Below, one piece after another: positions 19,092 through 28,063 of a DNA stretch of 50,320 bases. The notes under the pieces were generated by a model that saw only the letters and a program-made list of their open reading frames with translations, had not been told where the DNA came from and ran no database searches. The position numbers and the translations under genes were made by a program. Where the stretch lies: contig DULL01000033.1 of NCBI GenBank assembly GCA_012840395.1, forward strand, positions 1 through 50,320, read 5' to 3'. The stretch is from Clostridiaceae bacterium. Its GTDB lineage: Bacteria > Bacillota > Clostridia > Acetivibrionales > DULL01. Positions within the stretch are counted from its first letter, which is position 1, and every line of letters starts with the position of its first letter.

Positions 19092-19838
19092 ATGGCAGTA
19101 ATATTTAAGAAACCACATGCGCTAACAGATGCTACCTTTCATTATTGTCCTGGCTGCACTCATGGAATAATCCACAGACTGGTAGCCGAGGTAATAGATG
19201 AACTGGGTATTGAAGGAGAAACTATAGGAGTATCGCCGGTAGGCTGTACTTACAATAACTATTTGTACTTTAACTGCGATATGGTTCAGGCAGCTCACGG
19301 AAGGGCTCCGGCAGTTGCAACAGGTATCAAAAGGGTACATCCAGATAAAGTTGTATTCACATATCAGGGAGATGGTGACCTGGCAGCCATTGGCACCGCG
19401 GAAATTGTTCATGCAGCCACAAGGGGAGAAAAAATCACTACCATATTTGTAAACAATGCAATTTATGGTATGACTTCAGGACAGATGGCTCCTACTACGC
19501 TAATCAACCAGGTTACTACTACAACCCCCTACGGAAGAAAGACCGAAGTCCACGGTTATCCTTTAAAAGTATGCGAGCTTTTGTCTACCATAGACGGAGC
19601 TGCATTTGTAGAAAGAGTAGCGGTAAATGATATTAAAAACATCAATAAAGCAAAAAAGGCAATAAAAAAGGCTTTCCAGGTTCAGATGGCCAAGAAAGGT
19701 TTTTCAATTGTAGAAGTACTTTCAAGTTGTCCCACAAACTGGGGGCTAAGCCCTGAAGAAGCCCTGAAATGGATTGAGGAAAACATGATGCCTGTTTATC
19801 CTCTTGGAAATTTTAAAGGAAAGGATCTGGAGGTGTAA
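19092..19838 (+). CDS. vorA: 2-oxoacid:ferredoxin oxidoreductase beta subunit (TPP-binding)
   Basis: A 248-residue thiamine-diphosphate-binding subunit. YCPGCTHGIIHRL near the N-terminus and the TPP/Mg motif GDGDLAAIGTAEIVHAA ... NNAIYGMTSGQ are clear. It starts 4 bases after the alpha subunit and carries the catalytic cofactor. PTTLINQVTTTTPYGRK after the TPP motif is typical of Kor/Vor beta chains. It lacks an extra C-terminal cluster domain, consistent with a separate ferredoxin subunit. Confidence 0.88.
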   Translation: MAVIFKKPHALTDATFHYCPGCTHGIIHRLVAEVIDELGIEGETIGVSPVGCTYNNYLYFNCDMVQAAHGRAPAVATGIKRVHPDKVVFTYQGDGDLAAIGTAEIVHAATRGEKITTIFVNNAIYGMTSGQMAPTTLINQVTTTTPYGRKTEVHGYPLKVCELLSTIDGAAFVERVAVNDIKNINKAKKAIKKAFQVQMAKKGFSIVEVLSSCPTNWGLSPEEALKWIEENMMPVYPLGNFKGKDLEV

Positions 19839-19841
19839 GCT

Positions 19842-20375
19842 ATGGTACATGAGGAAATTATTATCGCAGGTTTTGGAGGGCAGGGAATTCTGTCAGCCGG
19901 AAGGCTCCTGGCATTTGCAGGGATGCTTGAAAACAAGCATGTATCATGGCTCCCATCCTATGGTCCTGAAATGAGAGGAGGCACGGCAAACTGTAACGTG
20001 GTTATTTCAGATGAACCTATTGGTTCACCCATACTGAACAGTTGTACATCCCTTATAGTTATGAATGGGCCTTCCCTGAACAAATTTGAGAAATATGTTG
20101 AAAAAGGTGGAATCATAATAACTGATAGTTCCCTTGTTGACAGAGTTCCTGAAATTGAGGGAGTAGATGTATATCCCATACCGGCTACACAAATGGCCAA
20201 TGATATGGGAAATGCCACATTTGCAAGTATAATTCTTTTAGGAAAACTTCTAAAAGTAACCAAAATTGCATCAATGGAGAATTTTGAACTGGCTTTAAGA
20301 AAAGTTCTTCCGGAAAAATATCATAATCTGATACCGGATGAAATGAAGGCTTTAAAAGCAGGTGCAGAATATTAG
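19842..20375 (+). CDS. vorC: 2-oxoacid:ferredoxin oxidoreductase gamma subunit
   Basis: A 177-residue gamma subunit. The N-terminal IAGFGGQGILSAGRLLAFAG is the characteristic start, and WLPSYGPEMRGGTANCNVVIS follows. The gamma domain binds CoA or stabilises the complex. It starts 3 bases after the beta gene, with GGAGGTG inside the end of that gene, so it is translationally coupled. A hairpin ends the operon. Confidence 0.9.
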   Translation: MVHEEIIIAGFGGQGILSAGRLLAFAGMLENKHVSWLPSYGPEMRGGTANCNVVISDEPIGSPILNSCTSLIVMNGPSLNKFEKYVEKGGIIITDSSLVDRVPEIEGVDVYPIPATQMANDMGNATFASIILLGKLLKVTKIASMENFELALRKVLPEKYHNLIPDEMKALKAGAEY

Positions 20376-20456
20376 AGCAGTGTGGCGGCGGTACTTAAGG
20401 AATGTGGGAATAGATACAAAAATAAGTTGCAGAAGGGTGTTTAACTGTCAGGACAC

Positions 20457-20489
20457 GATGTGGCAAGTGAAACATTCGCTTGCCATATC
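20457..20489 (+). terminator. hairpin after the oxidoreductase operon
   Basis: GATGTGGCAAG and CTTGCCATATC form an 11-base-pair stem with one G-U pair and an 11-base loop, followed by ATTTTGC. Downstream, about 20525-20557, a 15-16-base T-rich unit (AAGGTTTTTTAAATT) is tandemly repeated. Confidence 0.5.
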
Positions 20490-20583
20490 ATTTTGCAGAA
20501 CAAAAGGTTAATTTTTAGTTTTTCTAAGGTTTTTTAAATTAAGGTTTTTTTAAATTGAGAAAAATAACTTTTCCTGTGCCTTG

Positions 20584-20632
20584 GAAGCAGAAGAACCGTC
20601 CCCTTGCTTCCGAAGAACCGTCCCCTTGCTTC
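20584..20632. repeat. dispersed GGGACGG element, two copies, inverted orientation
   Basis: Copies at 20584-20610 and 20612-20632 read AAGAACCGTCCCCTTGCTTC, the reverse complement of the family core. They end at the stop codon of the minus-strand YmaF-like gene. Confidence 0.87.
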
Positions 20633-20952
20633 TATATATATACTTCCCTGTATCCTTTTCCTGAGATATAGGAAACTTCCTCAAAGGTATAGCCTCGAAA
20701 CTTATGTTCATGGTCAAGGCTGGATTCTAAAATGCCTTCCATTTTGTGAATGTGGCCGTTTTCGGTTTTTATCGGAATACCGGTTATGCCGGAAAAATAA
20801 TGAGTATGGTCATTATATGAAGAAACTCCGTAAAAAAAGTGAAAATGCAAGTTATTAACTCCAAGCATATGGCTTGCATAGCCCACTAATTTGTGCGGGT
20901 GTCCATTGGAATATTCTGATTCAAATTTGTATTTGTGCTTATGAATAAACAT
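20632..20952 (-). CDS. YmaF-family His-rich protein
   Basis: A 106-residue protein rich in histidines in a spaced pattern (HKHKYKFESEYSNGHPH, NLHFHFFYGVSSYNDHTHYFSGITG, NGHIHKMEG, DHEHKFRGYT). This repeated beta-strand pattern fits the YmaF family of Bacillus and Clostridia, whose function is unknown; the histidines suggest metal binding. ATG at 20952 is preferred (GGTGG 5 bases upstream) over an in-frame TTG at 20964. Its stop lies on the edge of a dispersed repeat. Confidence 0.6.
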   Translation of the reverse strand: MFIHKHKYKFESEYSNGHPHKLVGYASHMLGVNNLHFHFFYGVSSYNDHTHYFSGITGIPIKTENGHIHKMEGILESSLDHEHKFRGYTFEEVSYISGKGYREVYI

Positions 20953-21077
20953 TATTACCACCAATATTATAATATGTTATTTTTTAAATATTATAAAGGA
21001 AAATAATGTATAAGTTCAAGAATATGAACAATGATCCGGATTGCGGACATAATCTGGGCATTCACCCTTCTTTTCTA

Positions 21078-21107
21078 TTGACATTACTGATGCAATACGG
21101 GTATTAT
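21078..21107 (+). promoter_or_regulatory. probable promoter of the V-type ATPase operon
   Basis: TTGACA (21078-21083) and TATTAT (21102-21107) are 18 bases apart. The operon's first ATG is at 21410, so transcription from here would give a leader of about 300 bases. Confidence 0.6.
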
Positions 21108-21257
21108 TGTTACTAGGTAATAAATAATAAAATAAATAACGATTAATTAAGTATATAATTAAAAACAATTAAATAAAGCCGTTAAATTAAAGATAATAAA
21201 AGATAACAAGCTAAAATAATCAAATTATTTAAATAGAGGCAATTTATAATAAACTTG

Positions 21258-21311
21258 TTCAGTGAGGGATTGCAAGACCCCCACTGAATCCCCGAACGAA
21301 GCGAGGTTGCT
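21258..21311 (+). promoter_or_regulatory. structured segment in the V-ATPase leader
   Basis: TTCAGTG (21258-21264) and CACTGAA (21282-21288), with an inner GGG/CCC pairing, form a stem-loop. AATCCCCGAACGAAGCGAG follows and then GTTGCTTTTTATT. The AATCCCCG segment is shared in reverse complement with 14922-14940. It may be an attenuator or a dispersed-repeat remnant. The 457-base gap from 20953 holds no gene. Confidence 0.45.
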
Positions 21312-21409
21312 TTTTATTAACGGTTTAATAAAAACTATTATTATTATTAAACTGATGTATACCTAGGCATAATAGTTATATACATAAGTAAAGGCGAGGC
21401 GGTGAAAAG

Positions 21410-21736
21410 ATGTCAGTTGAGATACTAAAATCAATCAGGCAGACAGAATTGGAAGCCGAACAAATAGTAAAGCAGTCTGTTGCCGATGCCAGACAGATAT
21501 TGGCCGACGCAGAAAGCATGGCTGCCTCTATTCTTGAGAAAGCAGAGGAAGAAGCCCTCGAACAAAGCAGATCAATTATTTCCATGGCAGAGAAAGAAGC
21601 ACAGGCCGAGGTTGAAAAAATAATGATGCAGGCGGAGAAAGAGTGCAAAAATATAAAGAAACAGGCAGAGAAGAATTTAGATGCGGCAGTAGAATTAATT
21701 ATTGGGAGGATTATAAAGATCCATGGCAATAGTTAA
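21410..21736 (+). CDS. ntpF: V-type ATPase subunit H/G (peripheral stalk)
   Basis: A 108-residue, almost wholly helical and charged protein with heptad-like repeats (EAEQIVKQSVADARQILADA, EKAEEEALEQ, MQAEKECKNIKKQAEK). It matches the small coiled-coil stalk subunit that pairs with subunit E and opens ntp-type operons. It acts as part of the stator between V1 and Vo. GAGGCGGTG precedes ATG. The last 14 bases overlap the start of subunit I, indicating coupling. Note that ntp letters differ between species. Confidence 0.82.
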   Translation: MSVEILKSIRQTELEAEQIVKQSVADARQILADAESMAASILEKAEEEALEQSRSIISMAEKEAQAEVEKIMMQAEKECKNIKKQAEKNLDAAVELIIGRIIKIHGNS

Positions 21737-23684
21737 AATGAATAAATTGTCCCTAGTAGGTCTTGACAGCCAAAAAGAGCATATTATTGAAGACCTGATG
21801 AATATAGGGGTAGTGGAAGTAAGATGTATTGAAGCTCCTGAGGAAACTGAGACATGGAAGGAATTGGTTACATACGACGGTGATGAGGATGAAGTAGCAA
21901 GGCTCGAAGAACAAATGACAAGAATAAAATGGGCTATTGATTACCTCTCACCCTATAACCAGGAAAAAAAAGGACTTTTTCAGCCAAAAAGAACTGTTGA
22001 TAAAAACAGCCTCAATAACATAATTAAAAATCAGCAGGATTTATGGCATGTTATAGAAGAAATTGAAGCTACCGATGATGTTATTTCTTATCTAAAAAAT
22101 GAAGAAAACAGGCAGGAAACCCTTATTGCCTCCCTTCAGCCCTGGAGGGAACTGGATGTTCCTGTGGATAGCGAGGCTACTAAGCATACAGGCATTTTAC
22201 TGGGTACCACGCCTGCCGTGTCGGTTATTTCAGACCTTCAGAATGAACTGAAAGAAGCCTATCCGGCAAGTTATCTGAAACTTATCAGCTCGGACAAGGA
22301 CCAGAATTATCTCATGGTTCTTTACCATATTTCAGGTGAAGAAGAAGTTCTTTCCGTATTGAAAAAATATGGCTTTTCGAAGGCTACTTTCAGGGATATT
22401 ACAGGAACTGCCGAAGAGAATATAAACAAAGCCAGGAAAAATATTGAAAAGATAAACAAACAAAGAGAAGAAGAAGTTAGTAAAATCGCGGCTCTTGCTT
22501 CACGAAAAAATGAGCTGGAAGTTTTATACGACTATTTTACAGTGCTAAGGGATAAGAAAAAGGTACTGGAGAATATAGTGAAAACCAATATGACATTTAT
22601 GCTTGAAGGATGGTTCCCTGAAGCAGAGAAAAATAGACTGATTGAAATATTGCAAAAATGGGATTGTGTTATAAACATCAGGGAACCTGAAAAGGGTGAA
22701 GAGCATCCTATTCTTCTGAAAAATAATTCCTTTGTACAACCCTTTGAGCTTATAACCGAGCTATACAGCCTTCCAAGCACCAAGGATGTGGATCCCAACT
22801 TCCTTATGTCGCCATTCTTCTTTGTATTTTTCGGCATGATGGTAAGTGATGCGGGATATGGCCTTGTAATAGCTTTACTGACAGGGCTTATACTATGGAA
22901 ATTTAAACCGCAGGGAATGGCATATAAACTCATTAAGCTTGGTTTTTTCGGAGGAATTTCCACATTAATCTGGGGAGCTTTGTTTGGTGGATGGTTTTCT
23001 GACATTATAAGCATTGTAACTGGAGGAAGATTCGTTATCAAGCCTTTATGGTTCAACCCTCTTGATGATCCCATGCGCCTCCTTGTATGGTCCTTCATAT
23101 TCGGCGGATTACATATCCTAGTCGGCCTTGGGATAAAGGGATATATGATGATAAGAGATGGCCTGATAAAGGATGCGATTTTTGATATAGGATTCTGGTA
23201 TATATTCCTAATTGGTATTGGATTGCTCTTTGCAGGAGGAACTATTGCCACAGTTGGCAAATACATGGCAATAGTTGGCGCAATCCTGCTGGTTCTTACC
23301 CAGGGAAGAAGCAAGAAGGGAATAATAAGCAAATTTTTTGCCGGAGTCTTAAGCTTGTACAACTCAGTAGGCTACATGAGTGATGTACTCTCTTATTCGA
23401 GACTTCTGGCACTGGGGCTTGCCACAGGAGTTGTGGGCTCTGTTATAAATGCCATGGGAACCCTTTTAGGGTTTAATATATTTGGAATATTAATGCTTAT
23501 AATAGTTTTCACAGTAGGGCATTTATTTAATATTGCGATAAATGCTCTGGGAGCTTACGTACATGCCAGCCGTCTCCAATACGTGGAGTTTTTCGGCAAG
23601 TTTTACGAGGGCGGAGGGAAACCCTACGACCCCTTTAAAATTAAAACAAAATACACAAATATCATTGACAGGAGGCAAAATTAG
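21723..23684 (+). CDS. ntpI: V-type ATPase subunit I (membrane stator)
   Basis: A 653-residue a-type subunit. The N-terminal half is cytoplasmic with coiled coils (about 60-300, e.g. KARKNIEKINKQREEEVSK). The C-terminal half has about seven membrane helices starting near PFFFVFFGMMVSDAGYGLV. The essential ion-path arginine is likely in the DVLSYSRLLALGLATGVVG helix, as in the family. It forms the ion half-channels against the K ring. Length is normal. Confidence 0.95.
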   Translation: MAIVKMNKLSLVGLDSQKEHIIEDLMNIGVVEVRCIEAPEETETWKELVTYDGDEDEVARLEEQMTRIKWAIDYLSPYNQEKKGLFQPKRTVDKNSLNNIIKNQQDLWHVIEEIEATDDVISYLKNEENRQETLIASLQPWRELDVPVDSEATKHTGILLGTTPAVSVISDLQNELKEAYPASYLKLISSDKDQNYLMVLYHISGEEEVLSVLKKYGFSKATFRDITGTAEENINKARKNIEKINKQREEEVSKIAALASRKNELEVLYDYFTVLRDKKKVLENIVKTNMTFMLEGWFPEAEKNRLIEILQKWDCVINIREPEKGEEHPILLKNNSFVQPFELITELYSLPSTKDVDPNFLMSPFFFVFFGMMVSDAGYGLVIALLTGLILWKFKPQGMAYKLIKLGFFGGISTLIWGALFGGWFSDIISIVTGGRFVIKPLWFNPLDDPMRLLVWSFIFGGLHILVGLGIKGYMMIRDGLIKDAIFDIGFWYIFLIGIGLLFAGGTIATVGKYMAIVGAILLVLTQGRSKKGIISKFFAGVLSLYNSVGYMSDVLSYSRLLALGLATGVVGSVINAMGTLLGFNIFGILMLIIVFTVGHLFNIAINALGAYVHASRLQYVEFFGKFYEGGGKPYDPFKIKTKYTNIIDRRQN

Positions 23685-23686
23685 TT

Positions 23687-24178
23687 ATGAAATGGTATGA
23701 ATTTTTTCTTGATGGTACTTTTCTAGCATTAGCAGGGGCAGCTATAGCTGTAATTGTTGCAGGTATTGGATCTGCAAGAGCAGTAGGAATGGTTGGTGAG
23801 GCCGCTGCAGGGTTGATAAGCGAAGAACCTGAGAGATTTGGACAAACCCTCTTGCTGCAGGCACTTCCAGGAACCCAGGGTATATACGGATTGCTCACTG
23901 CATTCGTTATTCTTACCAAGATAGGTGTAGTAGGCGGAGCAGATGTTAATGTTGGAACTGTACAAGGACTGTTACTATTTGGAGCCGCGATCCCGATTGC
24001 TATAGTTGGTTATTTTTCAGCTATTGCTCAGGGCAGGGCTGCTGCCGCAGGTATAAATATTGTAGCTAAAAGACCTTCAGAACTGGCAAAAGCAATTACA
24101 TACGCTGCAATGGTAGAAACCTACGCAGTTTTAGCATTGCTTGCTTCCATACTGATGGTATTCGGTATTCAGCTGTAA
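23687..24178 (+). CDS. ntpK: V-type ATPase subunit K (rotor ring), sodium type
   Basis: A 163-residue proteolipid with four membrane helices in two related hairpins. Only the second hairpin has the ion-binding glutamate (Glu144 in AMVETYAVL); the first has Thr63-Gln64 in LPGTQGIYG. Together with Leu60 and Gln115 these match the five residues known to bind sodium in the Enterococcus hirae K ring (Leu61, Thr64, Gln65, Gln110, Glu139). The ring is therefore predicted to move sodium. GGAGG lies 11 bases before ATG, near the end of subunit I. Confidence 0.95.
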   Translation: MKWYEFFLDGTFLALAGAAIAVIVAGIGSARAVGMVGEAAAGLISEEPERFGQTLLLQALPGTQGIYGLLTAFVILTKIGVVGGADVNVGTVQGLLLFGAAIPIAIVGYFSAIAQGRAAAAGINIVAKRPSELAKAITYAAMVETYAVLALLASILMVFGIQL

Positions 24179-24246
24179 TTCAGCTAATATCGGCCTTACA
24201 TCTAATATTTGATTTAGCTAATAATAAGAACGAGGGAGTGTCCCGG

Positions 24247-24855
24247 ATGGAAGGAATAGACAAAATTAAAGAAAAAATACTGGAAGAGGCAAATCAGCAG
24301 GCTTGCTCAATTATTGACAAAGCCGAAAAGGAAGCAGATGAAATTATAAAAAATGCCGAGGAAAAGGCTGCCGGCAAAAAAAGCCAGGAAGCAGAAAAGG
24401 CCAGGATGGAAGCAGAAAACAAAAAGAGCAGAATAATAGCTGCTGCCCATATGGAAACCAGAAAACGTAAACTCAAGGCCAAACAGGAAATGATAGATGA
24501 GGCATTTAACAAGGCAGTGAACAAGTTGAGCACAATGCCTGAAGACCAGTATATAGATATACTTGCAAATATGGCTGTCCAGGCAATAACAACCGGGACG
24601 GAAGAAATAATTCTCCCGGATAAGGACAGAAATAAGTTTGGCAAGAAATTAATCGATGCTGTTAATAAAAAGCTCAAAGGAAAGGGTGTCGCAGGCAAGG
24701 TATCACTTTCTGAAGAGAGCAAGAATATAACTTCCGGCTTTATAATAAAATCAGGAAATATAGAAATAAACAATTCTTTTGAGTCGTTAATAAGAATGGA
24801 AAGAGATAATCTGGAACCCGAAGTGGTAAAAATACTTTTCCCAGGGGTTTCCTGA
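24247..24855 (+). CDS. ntpE: V-type ATPase subunit E (peripheral stalk)
   Basis: A 202-residue protein with a long charged helix (about residues 1-85, rich in AEKEADEIIKNAEEKA-type heptads) and a globular C-terminal domain (GFIIKSGNIEINNSFESLI). It pairs with the first-gene stalk subunit and binds the top of V1. ATG 24247 is preferred over GTG 24238 because GAGGGAG at 24232-24238 then gives 8-base spacing; the GTG lies inside that site. Confidence 0.9.
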   Translation: MEGIDKIKEKILEEANQQACSIIDKAEKEADEIIKNAEEKAAGKKSQEAEKARMEAENKKSRIIAAAHMETRKRKLKAKQEMIDEAFNKAVNKLSTMPEDQYIDILANMAVQAITTGTEEIILPDKDRNKFGKKLIDAVNKKLKGKGVAGKVSLSEESKNITSGFIIKSGNIEINNSFESLIRMERDNLEPEVVKILFPGVS

Positions 24856-24870
24856 AGGGAGGGAACAGAT

Positions 24871-25875
24871 CTGGCAGCTGATACACATTACGCCTATGCA
24901 GTAGGAAGAATAAGGGCAGTTGAAAAAAGGCTCCTTGATAAAGGGAAATTAGACAGGATGATAGATTCAAAATCTCCTGAAGAAGCCATGAAGGTGCTTA
25001 CCGATGCAGGCTACGGGTATTCATCAGGAGATGTATCTACTCCCTTCGATTATGAAAAATTATTAAAAGAAGAAGAAAAGAAAACATATAAGTTTCTGGA
25101 GGAAATAGCACCTGAGCCGGAAATATTCGGCCTTTTTCTCCTGAAAAATGATTATCATAATATAAAGGTTCTGTTAAAAGGGGAATTCTCAGGGAATTCT
25201 GATGAATCTCTACTGCTTCAGACAGGCACAATTTCAATCCCTGTGCTGAAAACGTCCATAAACAACAGGAAGTTTGACGCGCTTCCTGAAATTATGGCAA
25301 AGGGCATTAAAGAAGCCATTGACACATACGGCAGAACAACTGACCCCCAGGTAATTGACATTATACTGGATTCAACCTGTTTTAATCATATGAAGGAAAA
25401 AGCCCGGTTTTCAGAGAAAGATTATCTGATAAAAATGGTTGAGATTTTAATTGATCTTGCTAACATTAAAATTTTTATCAGGTTAAAAGCTCTTGATAAA
25501 TCCATAGATTTCCTGCAGAAAGTCCTTCTGAAAGGTGGTAGCATACCTGAAGAAAAGTTCTTTACCGGTATGGGGGAATCAATGGATAAAATTATAGAGA
25601 ATTTCAAGAACACCCCATATGAAAAGATATGCCAGGAAGGTATAACTTCCTATATGGCTACCGGAAGTTTAAGCATTTTTGAAAAGCTTTCAGATGATTA
25701 TGTAATGAGTTATGTTAAGAAATACAAAAATCTCACTTTTGGAGTTGAACCTTTAGTAGGATACTTGATAGGAAAAGATACCGAAATTAAAAATGCCAGA
25801 ATAATTATGGTTGGGAAAATAAACAACATTAATAATGATGTTATAAGAGAAAGGCTGAGGGAGATTTATGCATAA
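24871..25875 (+). CDS. ntpC: V-type ATPase subunit C, probable CTG start
   Basis: A 334-residue subunit that links the central rotor to the K ring. Starting at the first in-frame ATG (24958) would remove 29 residues that belong to the family N-terminus (AADTHYAYAVGRIRAVEKRL). The frame is open back to the subunit E stop at 24853. The only sensible start in between is CTG at 24871, placed 7 bases after GGGAGGG (24857-24863). The non-AUG start is read from sequence and needs proof. The full length matches NtpC/AtpC of about 330 residues. Its end overlaps subunit F by 8 bases. Confidence 0.88.
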   Translation: MAADTHYAYAVGRIRAVEKRLLDKGKLDRMIDSKSPEEAMKVLTDAGYGYSSGDVSTPFDYEKLLKEEEKKTYKFLEEIAPEPEIFGLFLLKNDYHNIKVLLKGEFSGNSDESLLLQTGTISIPVLKTSINNRKFDALPEIMAKGIKEAIDTYGRTTDPQVIDIILDSTCFNHMKEKARFSEKDYLIKMVEILIDLANIKIFIRLKALDKSIDFLQKVLLKGGSIPEEKFFTGMGESMDKIIENFKNTPYEKICQEGITSYMATGSLSIFEKLSDDYVMSYVKKYKNLTFGVEPLVGYLIGKDTEIKNARIIMVGKINNINNDVIRERLREIYA

Positions 25876-26185
25876 AATCGGAGTGCTAGGAGATAAAGAC
25901 AGCATATTGGGTTTTAAGGCTCTTGGCCTGTCGGTATTTCCGGTAACAGATAAAAACGAAGCGGCTGAAACCCTGCACAGGCTGGCTAAAGAAGAATACG
26001 CAGTAATATATGTAACCGAGCAGGTTGCAGAAAAAATCCAGGAGCACATTGACAGGTACAAAGACAGCAGGCTGCCTGCAATAGTGCCTATACCGGGCAA
26101 TCAGGGTGTGCTTGGAATGGGGATAAGGAACTTACAGAAAACAGTTGAGAGAGCAGTTGGAGCAAATATACTAGACGCTTTTTAA
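25868..26185 (+). CDS. V-type ATPase subunit F (central stalk)
   Basis: A 105-residue Rossmann-like subunit (MHKIGVLGDKDSILGFKALGL ... IVPIPGNQGVLGMGIRNLQKTVERAVGANIL) that binds subunit D in the rotor shaft. In E. hirae it is called NtpG. It overlaps subunit C by 8 bases, with GAGGGAG upstream. Its last codons and stop reappear as an imperfect copy 80 bases downstream. Confidence 0.93.
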   Translation: MHKIGVLGDKDSILGFKALGLSVFPVTDKNEAAETLHRLAKEEYAVIYVTEQVAEKIQEHIDRYKDSRLPAIVPIPGNQGVLGMGIRNLQKTVERAVGANILDAF

Positions 26186-26273
26186 TAGATGTTAAAAGCA
26201 GATTATAGATGGTAAAAGCAGATTATATTTGAAGTTATCAAACAGATAATACTCGACGCTTTTTAAACAGATG
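26166..26273 (+). repeat. duplication of the subunit F gene end, with a 20-base tandem repeat
   Basis: ATACTAGACGCTTTTTAA, including the stop (26183-26185), recurs as ATACTCGACGCTTTTTAA at about 26249. Between them GATGTTAAAAGCAGATTATA (26188-26207) is followed directly by GATGGTAAAAGCAGATTATA (26208-26227). This 104-base gap is the widest inside the V-ATPase operon. Confidence 0.88.
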
Positions 26274-26292
26274 ATGGAAGGAAGGGATTTTG

Positions 26293-28062
26293 ATGAACCA
26301 GGGAACCATAGTTAAAGTATCAGGACCTCTGGTAATTGCCAAAGGTATGAGCCAGGCAAATTTGTTTGACGTCGTAAGAGTTAGCGAACAACGCCTAATA
26401 GGCGAAATAATAGAAATGCATGGGGACAGGGCATCCATTCAGGTATACGAAGAAACAGCAGGATTAGGCCCCGGAGAACCTGTAGTTTCCACAGGTGCGC
26501 CTCTGAGCGTTGAATTGGGCCCTGGTTTGATTGGTACAATATTTGACGGAATACAAAGACCCCTTGCAACAATCAGAGAACAGTACGGAAACAATATAGT
26601 CAGAGGAATAGATATAACTCCTCTGGATAGAAGTGCCAAGTGGAATTTTGTTCCAACAGTTGAAGCAGGGACAAAAGTAGTTCCAGGAGATATTATTGGT
26701 ACCGTTCAGGAAACAGTGGTGGTAGAACACAAAATAATGGTGCCCTATGGAGTTGAGGGAACCATTGTTGAAATAAATAAGGGAGAATTCACATTAGAAG
26801 ATACCGTTGCCAGGATAAAGGACAGCAGCGGAAAAATAGTGAATGTTACTATGCTCCAGAAATGGCCTGTTCGTAAGGGCAGACCCTATAAAGAAAAACT
26901 GCCCCCTGATACACCTTTAGTAACCGGTCAGAGAGTAATAGATACATTATTCCCCTTGGCAAAGGGTGGCGTGGCAGCCGTACCGGGTCCTTTCGGAAGC
27001 GGTAAGACGGTAGTCCAGCACCAGCTGGCAAAATGGGCTGATGCTGATATTGTAGTATATATCGGCTGCGGAGAGCGCGGAAATGAGATGACCGACGTTC
27101 TTCTGGAGTTCCCTGAATTGAAAGATCCACGGACAGGGGAATCTCTTATGAAAAGAACGGTTCTTATAGCCAATACCTCTGATATGCCTGTTGCGGCAAG
27201 AGAAGCCTCAATTTATACCGGCATCACCATAGCTGAATATTTCAGGGATATGGGTTATAGTGTGGCTCTAATGGCGGACTCAACATCCCGTTGGGCTGAG
27301 GCCTTAAGAGAAATGTCCGGAAGACTTGAAGAGATGCCTGGTGAAGAAGGGTATCCTGCATACCTGGGTTCCAGACTTGCCCAGTTCTATGAAAGGGCAG
27401 GAAGAGTGGTATCCATGGGGCAGGAAGGCAGAGAGGGATCAATAACAGCCATAGGTGCCGTATCACCTCCTGGAGGAGATTTATCAGAGCCGGTTACCCA
27501 GTCAACCTTAAGAATAGTAAAAGTATTCTGGGCTTTGGATTCAAGCCTTGCCTACAGAAGGCATTTCCCGGCTATAAGCTGGCTCCAGAGTTATTCACTG
27601 TATCTGGACAGGCTGGACAACTGGAATAACATGAATATAGCCAGGGACTGGAGCAATTTGAGAAGTGATGTAATGAGAATTTTGCAGGAAGAAGCAGAGT
27701 TGGAGGAAATAGTAAGGCTGGTAGGTATAGATGCACTGTCGGCAGGAGACAGGCTTACCCTGGAAGCTGCGAAGTCTATAAGAGAGGACTACCTCCATCA
27801 GAATGCTTTCCATGATGTAGATACCTATACATCCTTAAATAAACAATATAAAATGCTGAAACTCATAATGGCATATTACTACAAAGGCAAAAAAGCCCTG
27901 GAAAACGGAGTGGGAATAAAAGAACTGTTTGCACTGCCTGTCAGGGAAAAGATAGGAAGATGCAAATACGTAAAAGAGGACGAAGTTGATGCTGTTTTCA
28001 GTGAGATCGAGAAAGAACTGAACGAGCAGATGGATGCACTGGTATCAAAGGAGGTAAAGTAA
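26293..28062 (+). CDS. ntpA: V-type ATPase catalytic subunit A
   Basis: A 589-residue catalytic subunit. It has the N-terminal beta-barrel, the bulge domain characteristic of A subunits (about 110-190), the Walker A motif GPFGSGKT near residue 232 and the [11 protein letters not shown] and [13 protein letters not shown] segments. It hydrolyses or makes ATP in the A3B3 hexamer. ATG 26293 is preferred over TTG 26290 because AAGGAAGGGA lies upstream at suitable distance. Subunit B follows after one base. Confidence 0.97.
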   Translation: MNQGTIVKVSGPLVIAKGMSQANLFDVVRVSEQRLIGEIIEMHGDRASIQVYEETAGLGPGEPVVSTGAPLSVELGPGLIGTIFDGIQRPLATIREQYGNNIVRGIDITPLDRSAKWNFVPTVEAGTKVVPGDIIGTVQETVVVEHKIMVPYGVEGTIVEINKGEFTLEDTVARIKDSSGKIVNVTMLQKWPVRKGRPYKEKLPPDTPLVTGQRVIDTLFPLAKGGVAAVPGPFGSGKTVVQHQLAKWADADIVVYIGCGERGNEMTDVLLEFPELKDPRTGESLMKRTVLIANTSDMPVAAREASIYTGITIAEYFRDMGYSVALMADSTSRWAEALREMSGRLEEMPGEEGYPAYLGSRLAQFYERAGRVVSMGQEGREGSITAIGAVSPPGGDLSEPVTQSTLRIVKVFWALDSSLAYRRHFPAISWLQSYSLYLDRLDNWNNMNIARDWSNLRSDVMRILQEEAELEEIVRLVGIDALSAGDRLTLEAAKSIREDYLHQNAFHDVDTYTSLNKQYKMLKLIMAYYYKGKKALENGVGIKELFALPVREKIGRCKYVKEDEVDAVFSEIEKELNEQMDALVSKEVK

Positions 28063-28063
28063 A

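Noticed and set aside
22532..23362. 276-residue open frame opposite V-ATPase subunit I
   Set aside because: Shadow of the membrane-helix region; composition (Ile/Pro/Ser-rich) is what the complement of hydrophobic helices gives.
24958..25875. Subunit C starting at the ATG at 24958
   Set aside because: Would remove 29 family-typical N-terminal residues and has no ribosome binding site; CTG 24871 is preferred.
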